Notes under the pieces: model-generated
Told to the model about the DNA's origin: nothing
Seen by the model: the letters and a program-made list of their open reading frames with translations, nothing else
Database searches by the model: none
Shown here: piece after piece, positions 23,001 through 32,000 of the stretch
Layout: the number at the start of each line of letters is the position of its first letter
Position numbering within the stretch: the first letter of the stretch is position 1
Assembly (NCBI RefSeq): GCF_964355755.1
Contig: NC_092679.1
Span: forward strand, 3,038,001-3,102,000
From: Antedon mediterranea
Taxonomy: Eukaryota > Echinodermata > Crinoidea > Comatulida > Antedonidae
Direction: 5' to 3'
Length of the DNA: 64,000 nucleotides
Position numbers and translations under genes: made by a program

Positions 23001-26000
23001 ACACCTCTATTAAGGGGGTCCTTTCATTTGAAAAGAATTAGGGGCAATATATGTTATAAAACCACGGCTAACCTTTATTCAGGGGAAAACTATATAAAGG
23101 GGCCCTTTTATTTGAAAAGAATGCGGGGCAAAATACGTTATAACACCACTGCTAACCTTTATTAACGGGACAACTCTATTAAATGGATACTTTTTTAAGT
23201 CCTGAAGTGGACCCCTTAATAGAGTTGCTACTGCACTATATACAGTACAGACAGATCAAGGATTAAAACCACATCTATGATTTTGAACGTGGTCTCAGAA
23301 GCAGAACATGTTAATCAATTCACTTACACCTTGTACACGCAAACACGCCTCAATTGAGCTTAGCACAAAGAATAAAAATCCAACTCCAATCACACGATGC
23401 AACTGAGGTCCAAGACGTGGTCTGAATAAAAACAAAAACATAAAGCTCTGTCTAGACTATCAAACTTTATGTGACAAAAAATGTGATGATACCAACAGCA
23501 TTGTCATTTTTTCAGTAATTTGCCTTTGGATTTGAATGCATGGATATAATCCATTAAGTCTGTTTTCCTGTCAACGTTATTCAACGCTATCGTCGTTGAT
23601 CGTTAACAGTTCAACAACGATCGTTTGAAAACGATCCAAGTTGAAATGATAACGATAGCGAGTACCTTTTCCTGTCAATTGTTAACAATTCAATGTTTAC
23701 GTAGGAGATTGCCAATTATTGTTAACGATAGCGTCGAATAACGTCGACAGGAAAACAGGCTTTACTGAACACAGGAATCTAAGAGAGATCCGGGAGTGAA
23801 AGAGAGATACACATGTGTGTAACACGAACAATAACAAAAATCTTCCGAATCCTAAACCAAATTGTTTCAAATGGAGTTGAAGAGGTGGTGGCATGAGCAA
23901 GGAGGTGGTGGCATGAGCGAGGAGGTGGTGGCATGAGCGAGGAGGTGGTGGTATGAGCGAGGGGGTGGTGGCATGAGCGAGGAGGTGGTGGCATGAGCGA
24001 AGAGGGTGACACCCATGTCCGTACAATTACGGACTTACTTTGTGATTCCAAATCCCATGCTAACAATAATAACAAGCATTCTTGCGACTGTCCTCTTCAG
24101 ACAGGAGACCAATTCAGCAAAGATCAAAGCAGCGGGAGAGGAGAAACCTGTCTTGTTCATGTGGTGGTACTCAGAGTAGAACACTACTTTCTCAAGAAGA
24201 CCTGAAATGTGAAGGGAAAAAAACTACTAAGTAGTGTCACACTTGTAAATCAGAAATCTTGTATTGTCTCTGTCTGGCTTTTATAATTATACATAATTAG
24301 GTGTGAACACACATTATCCTTTTTAATATTAATATACTATATCTTAAGCACTTTCTACACTATCAAACTTTATGTGACATCAAAATGTGATGTGCCAATA
24401 TATGATGATGTCATAAACCTATCATAATTGGGCATATCACTACCATATTTGGGCTTATCACACCTTTTTTATCGAACTAATTAGATAGTGTAGACAGAGC
24501 TTTACTCTTGCATCTTTGCTCAAGTCATTGTTTTAGTTGTAATTATCTGTAGTTTATCATCTGTATTATAAGGAACCATGTAAAAATTATTCTACTACAG
24601 TAACAATATGTATTACTGCAGTAATATATGATTTTAGTTTATGTTGTAGACGTTTATGGGGCACTAAAGCTTGGTTCCCACAAGGACAAAACGCAAGGAC
24701 GTTGACCAATCACAAGCAAAAATTCGAATAATCCATCGCTTGTGATTGGTTAAATACCTTAAGTTGTCGTGTTACGTCCTAGTGGAAACCAAGCTTAAAC
24801 TACACAGTTATCACAAAAAAGATGTTAAATAATTGCATATATACAAGAGGAAATGAAATGTAGTTACTGAAGCGACAGTTGGAATAATCCATCAATTCGC
24901 TTGTTTTGCGGCCTACGTCCTGTGTTTGCGTTCTAGTGGGAACCAAGCTTAATTAAATATTAAAGCTTCTACCTAATATAACAACACCACAGATCCAAAA
25001 CTGAATTCTAAGTATATCTCTCCATTGACAAGCCATCATTAGAAGCCAAAGGAACGCTAGTATAGTGTAAGCAGCACACATCACAGCATAAAACTGTAAA
25101 TAATAAAAAATCAATTTAAACACACACACACTGGAAAGGACATGACTAAATCTGCCAAATTGGTAGATTTAACATAAGCTAAATTTATTTTTAGTCAGTG
25201 TGAACAACGAAATAATTAACTAGTAATATATTCAATGTTGTTCACATTTCCCTTTCTTCTGAAAGTTGTTGCTAAAGTACAAAAGACACTATGTTTTTGT
25301 GTCGTTTGGCAGGCAGGAAGAGTAAGTAATGCGGCCCCTATCAAAACTTTGACTAAACTATGTCATATGTACGGTTCATCTTGTTGTTCCTTGTAAGTGG
25401 CCGTCGGGAAAGTCTAATGGTATCAGGATTTTCATAAAATAATAAAATAATATACAATACAATACTTTATTCTGTCCAATATACATGAAATACATACATA
25501 TGAAAAATTGACTGGTTCCAGTGTTAATAAATTTAATTAAATATACAAAATTGACCATTCATACTTTGATCACACATTACTGGTCATTGAGCGGCCTAAA
25601 GTCCGACGGGAAAAAACTGTTTAATGACCTATTTGTTTGGTATATAATAAATATAATGATATATAATCAATAAAATGTGATTGTACAAAAATAATATAAA
25701 TAATAAAATAAAAAAATAATTTTTAAATTTAACCTACCGTAAGAAGAGGTTTTTGAGTTGCCGACAAGTAACCATGCTCATTTTCGAATTCAATAGTAAC
25801 TGAAAAAAAATAAATAAACAATAACATGTAGAATAACTTGCACCAAAAAGTTAAAATTTAGTATATAGGTTAAAAAATGGCTACTATTGATGAATTGACT
25901 TTAATAGGGACAGGAGAAATGGGTGAGTAGAGATTCTGTGTTTGCTGAAGCATAAATATTTCTTCTTTCAAGTCTAGCGCTGGATAATCATTTTGTCACA

Positions 26001-29000
26001 TGCATATTACGAAGCCGTTTATATCTTGATGAGTAAAGCCTCTCAAATTGCACCCAGATGAACCAATTGCTCATTACAAAAAGAATGGTGCAACCATAAA
26101 CTTAAATATAACTTTATTTAAACAGGAAGGCTAAGATCAAGTTTTGGTTGTTCTTCCCTGGGGCCGTGCACATACAAAATACAATTTCAACAATGTTTTA
26201 ACATCATTACGCTCTGTATATAAATATAACTTTATTTAAAGACGGAGACCAAGATCAAGTTTTGGTTGTTTTTCCCTGGTGCAAAATACGATTTCAACAA
26301 TGTTTTAACATAATTATGTAGTATATATAAATATAAAAATCAAAATTTTTTAAATAAAGTTTATGTTAAAATGATTGTAGGGTTATAGGGATGAATGTCA
26401 ACACCAAGGTTGCATCCACTTTATAGCAGTTCTGGTAAATAATAACTTACTGTTAAAGGATGGATTTTCGCAATCTGTTTCAATGGAAATCACAAAGATA
26501 TATCGACCATCCTGCCATGTGTTTGTCACTCTATTTGGAACCTAAAACAATATAAAAAAAACAGACCAGGTTGATTTTGACAGGCGTTCTACTGTAAAGC
26601 TATGTCTACACTATCAAACTAGTTTGACAAAAAAGTGTGATGTGCCCAAATATGGTAATGCTATGCCCAAATATGGTAGTGATATGACCAAATATGATAG
26701 TCAATCTATGGGCACATTACAATTTGTTGTCATAAAGTTTGATAGCAGACAGAGCTTTAGAGTCAATCATGCTCTAGCTGAATGGCCATAAGCTGGAACA
26801 GAATGTGCTACTTCAAGGATATTGAAAGAAAATTCAAAATCAAAGAATAGCTGGGTAGACGTTTTCCACAATAGATATTGATAGGTAATTATATGCCCAA
26901 ATATGGTAGTGATATGCCCAAATATGATTGTCAATATATGGCAGATCACATTTTTTTGTCACACAAAGTTTGATATAATGTAGACAGAGTTTAAATGATA
27001 AATAAGCACAGCAATGCTTATCAATATTTCAGAAATTTCAATGAGGCAGTTTTGTTTTTTTTTAATCTTTTATAGGTTCATTTTACCATGGACAAAATAA
27101 GTAGGCATGGAAAGGCATCAGTCTGACATCAAACGTTCCACCTCTCCTGCAGACAGAGTGCGGCGGACCGCCCACAATGTTACAAAATAGCGGTGCATGC
27201 GCTGTTAAGCTGTGTTGTGTATCGAAATCGTTTGATGTCGCCTTCCTTTCTCTTGTACAGGATCCTACTTTATTCATCAATATAAAATGAATTCCATATA
27301 TTAAGCTCTGCCTAAACTATCAAACTTTATGTGACAAAAAATATGATGTGCCCATATACGGACATAAAGCTGTCATATCACTACCGTATTTGGGCATATC
27401 ACTACCATATTTGGGCATATCACTGCCATATTTGGGCACATCACACTTTTTTCTGTCAAACTAGTTTGATAGTGTACACAGAGCTTTACAGTAGGATGGC
27501 TGTCAAAAGTAACCTGGTCTTTTTTTTTTGTAAAAACAAGTTGATAGTATAGACAGAGTAAATATATCATGGATTGTTCTATAACATGAGGCAGTTTTGT
27601 TTTTGACTGTCACTAGTCTATTTAGGCAGCATTTTGTGGCATATGCACATGCGATTAAACCAACATTGAACATGCACTAGTGATTTATGCATATAGTTCT
27701 TTTTTAATTCTCCTTTAAATTTGAAAAGAAATTAGGGATAATTTTTGTGTATGTGATCTTTTCTTATTTTTCATATAACATAGTTATATTTATTATTCAA
27801 TTGTGTTCTTGTTGTGATTATTCTATTTTGTTGTGATAGAAATAATACGCAAGCTGCTAGTGTAAAAAAATAGATGAATGACCAACCGTTGATTTGTCCG
27901 ATGTGGCCTGCTTGGCTGCTGTGGCCTGCTTGGCAGGTGTGGCCTGCTTGGCAGGTGTGGCCTGCTTGGCAGGTGTGGGCTGCTTGGCAGTTGTGGGTGG
28001 CTTGGAAGTTGTGGGTAGCTTGGCAGTTGTGGGTGGCTTGCCATCTACGGATGAGTTGGGGTCTCCTTCAGTTTCCTAATGATATTTAAAACATTTAGTA
28101 CTAGTATGTCACCAATTAAAGTACGAAAAACTTTATGTTTTTAAACTAGTTATACCCTTCACTGTACGATGTCTATAGCCACATCATAACTTTCCAGTTT
28201 GTGATTCAGTCAATCTTTAATTTTAACAAACTTTAAAATTTAGTATAATTTTTATCTACTTTTAATTTTTGTTTTAACACTGTATGCTTAAGTTCTTTTT
28301 ATGTGAAGTTGATACGTTTAGATAACAATGAATTGCAGTTTTAAATTAATATAAAATTTAAAGATGTATTTTCCTCCAAAAATATAAAAAAACTTGAGGG
28401 TACTCCGAGAGTACAAACCTCCGCCTACTGTAAAATTCCCCTACATAAAATGTCCCCGGAAAGTATATATATTTTTTAAATATTTGTTTTTATTAGCTCT
28501 AAGTGTAAATAGGCTAACTGCACACTACAAAGTTGTGGATGAGCGTTTGGTGTAATGGTTATGTATCCAGCTGAGATCGCTGGTTCAAGTCCCGCTGAGG
28601 TTTTTTTTTTTTTTAATTATTATTATTTTTTTTTTTTTGTGGACCTTGATCTTTGACCCTGACCCTTCAAAATTTAACAACAATTATATGATAAGTCATT
28701 GATCATTGTGGCTAAGTTTGGTGAGAATCGGCTAAAAACTGTGGCCTCCAGGCTGTTCACAGACACACACAAACATACAGGGGTGAAAATATAACCTCCT
28801 AGGCGGAGGTAATTAAGATTAAAAATCAGACTAGACTAGGCTCTATATTTAATCAAATTAATCACTTCCATGGATAAAAAAGAAATAAAAAAGACAACCA
28901 ATTTGACTATTTTTTACATTAAATAACATTTTATTCAGGTAAATAATTGGGGTTTTTTTTCAATTGAATTTTTTGTCCAAGTGAATAACTAATATGGAAA

Positions 29001-32000
29001 ATTAAAATTGCAAATTCAACAATTAAATTTTCAAGAAAAAATATTGTTCAGGGGGACAATAATTAATTAAAAAAAGACAAAAACAAATCCAATATTTTAA
29101 AAAGATAGAATTTACTCACTCTTTTCCGTCTGGATTTTTCTGTTTTTTCTGTTACCGAGTCCTTTTTATCTTTGTTTTTTCCTTTATTTTTTTCTTCTTT
29201 GCAAAATTTAATATCACCATCGATGGTTGTAATGCACTGAATAGGTGCAAGATTACTCTGATCCTGGAAAAATTAGAATGATGTATTATTATACAATTTT
29301 AAGCACAAGAAATTACTGTACTTACCAGTGACTCAAAACTATAGTATACAAAAATCAAAATGTGAGGCAATTTTTGTTCTGTATGATTTCGTGTGAAATT
29401 AAGCAGATACTGTTGGGTTGACGGAATATTATGATTATGCTGTTTCCTGTCACTTATTGCGGAAAGAAATGTTCCCAATTGAGGGCATGATTGCAGACTA
29501 GTCCTTTATGGTCCAAGAGTGTTATAGGAACTTTTACTTTTCAAATCTAAGCCCTCACTCTGGAGAGCACAGGCTATTTTCGATTTATCCAGGTAAGTCT
29601 GGCACAATAATATAGACTATTTATTTATAAATACTACATTTCTCTAATAAAATCATAAACTTCAATCCTTATATCACAGAGATTTTTTTTTAAATATGTT
29701 AAATAACCATTAAGCCCAGCATACACATTAGCCATAGGTGACGAATAACACTTTGCTCACTAAAAAATTTGCCATCCAGGCTCCATAACAAAATGATGGA
29801 GATCCTGAGATGATCTGATACCAGTGTTTTTTTAGTGTGTGCCTTTTTTATTTAAACTTATTTATGCAATTGATTTTGTAACTATGGACGTCTATTTCCC
29901 AAATAATTTAGTATAATGTAATGTAATAAGCTGTACATATTAATGTTACCTGAAACATAGTTTTATGATCACATGTCTCCGTCTCATTGCCCGCAATAGA
30001 TTGTTGAAATCTCATTATATTTTCAAACTGAAACATCGATAATTCTGGGCTGCTCAACAAAACTGAAGTATTAATCTAAAATAAAACAATAATTTTTAGG
30101 GAAAAAAAATATCAATATCTTTTTCGCATATGTACTGTAATAACTTGAACCTAGAGATGGTGGTACGTTTGAACGTTCCCAATTGAGGGAGTGGTTGCGG
30201 ACTAGTCCATTATGGTCCAGGAGTGTTATAGGAACTTTTACTTTTTGTATCTAAGCCCTCCCTCTGGAGAGCACAGGCTATTGTCGATTTATCCAGGTAA
30301 GTCTGGCACAATATAGATTATTTATGAATAAATAATATATTTCTCCTACTACTACATGCACAACTAAAATAAAAATACAATTAATAATCCACAAACATTC
30401 TAAAACACTCAATTGAAAAAGTTTGTGTTTGTAATTGTCATGTTCATTATTTACAACTGTATTGTAAAGTGATACATATTAGTTCTGAGGACGATCAAAG
30501 CATATTGATCGAAACGTCAAGAAACTCAAAAGTTCTTTTCAGAACTAATATACGTGGTGTACCGCAAACTTTATATCAACATTTGATTTCGCCATGCAAA
30601 CCTTCAAACAATACATGATATACTTTTTTTCATTTTGATAAACAATAAAAAATATATAATACCGAAAATGATACAGTAAACTTTCCCAACACTGAACTCT
30701 CTGAAAACGGGAAACTTGCCCACAACCAGACTTTCCTCAAACTCAAATTAATTTTACCATTAAAAAACACATTTCGGAACACCAGACTTTGCAGAATAGA
30801 CCAGCCCAAAGGTGTCCGGTATTAAGAGAGTTGAAATTATTCACATTACAGCTTTTGCACTGTACTTACATTATTATCTACAAATGCATTATCACAATCA
30901 GAGAAACGAAGAACCCACTTGAGTTTGATTTGGCAATTAGAATCTTGACACTTGGCTGAAAATGAAAGTAGAAATGTAGTTAATGACTTATGAGTAACAA
31001 AAAGAGGCTAACCCTTGATGAGGAATACTGTAATTTGTAATTACATTACACATGTGATAAACAGCGCATAGAGACTATTTGTATTTTGCGCTATATAAAT
31101 TTAAAAGTTAAAATGACTATAGCGAGGCATTTAATAAAAAGGCAAACTGCCTTAGATTGTGACATGTTTCGAGAAACTATTCTCATCATCAGAACAGTAA
31201 ACAACGCCTAGAGTGCTTATATACCAACAGGACATGTTGTATGTAAATAAGTAAGTAATTAGCATAATAAAAGAACAAGGAATGTAGGCTACAAACAATC
31301 ATATGGCAAGTGTGACACCTAAGTTATAGATTTGTTTGTTCAAGGAAGGTTTACTCCACGAGATGTGGAGGGCTTCCTTGACCTTAAGTTTGAAAACGGA
31401 ATCTGCAGAAATCAGAACGGTGAAGCATTCCGCCTTAGCGAGGACCTCAAACCGTTCTGAATCATGCAGATGTTGAAAAATGTGAGAAGCCTTGTCCCTG
31501 AAATGTTCACGCACCCGCATTGATAACCGTCTATTGGTTTCACCAATATACATGGAATTACATCCCATAAATTTAAAACCATTGTAAATGTACAGTACTT
31601 TTTCACACAGATATCACTTTATACATATTATCACACCTTATCACACCATATTGGAAAGCATCTGCATTGTGTATAATTGAATTTGAAAATGTTTAAAAGT
31701 CTATCATCATACCTATCAGTGTCACGTTAGTGTTGTTATACATACTCTTAGAAATTGTAATTACTTCATTCCTCTAAAACAAAACAAGTAGAAAAGATAA
31801 ATTAAAACAACATAAGAAATTATTCGATTGACAGACGATCAGGGGGCAGATGATCGGGCTTTTTTTTAAAGACGATCGGGTACAAACACGTGCGGACGTT
31901 CGGGCCCAACTTTGTGGACGTTCGGGCTCAACGACTCGGACGATCGGGCCAATATAATTAGACGATCGGTCCATAAAAATAAAGGAAAAACGAATGAATT

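Noticed and set aside
23697-24075. Overlapping minus-strand ORFs rich in [12 protein letters not shown]
   Set aside because: Produced by the 20-bp GGTGGTGGCATGAGCGAGGA minisatellite in an intron.
27874-28089. Plus-strand and alternate-frame ORFs rich in AWQVW or CLAGVA
   Set aside because: Translations of the 18-bp minisatellite on the wrong strand of TMEM87 exon 6.
28548-28602. Possible tRNA gene (A and B boxes with GGTTCAAGTCCCGC)
   Set aside because: No complete acceptor stem or cloverleaf could be drawn; the segment is part of a repeat element.
30485-30520. Second hammerhead-like motif CTGAGGA, stem CGATCAA/TTGATCG, GAAAC
   Set aside because: The core and stem fit at first sight, but GAAA shares its G with the stem, and no convincing stem III or NUH cleavage site was found around the flanking ATTAGTTCTGA/TCAGAACTAAT inverted repeat.
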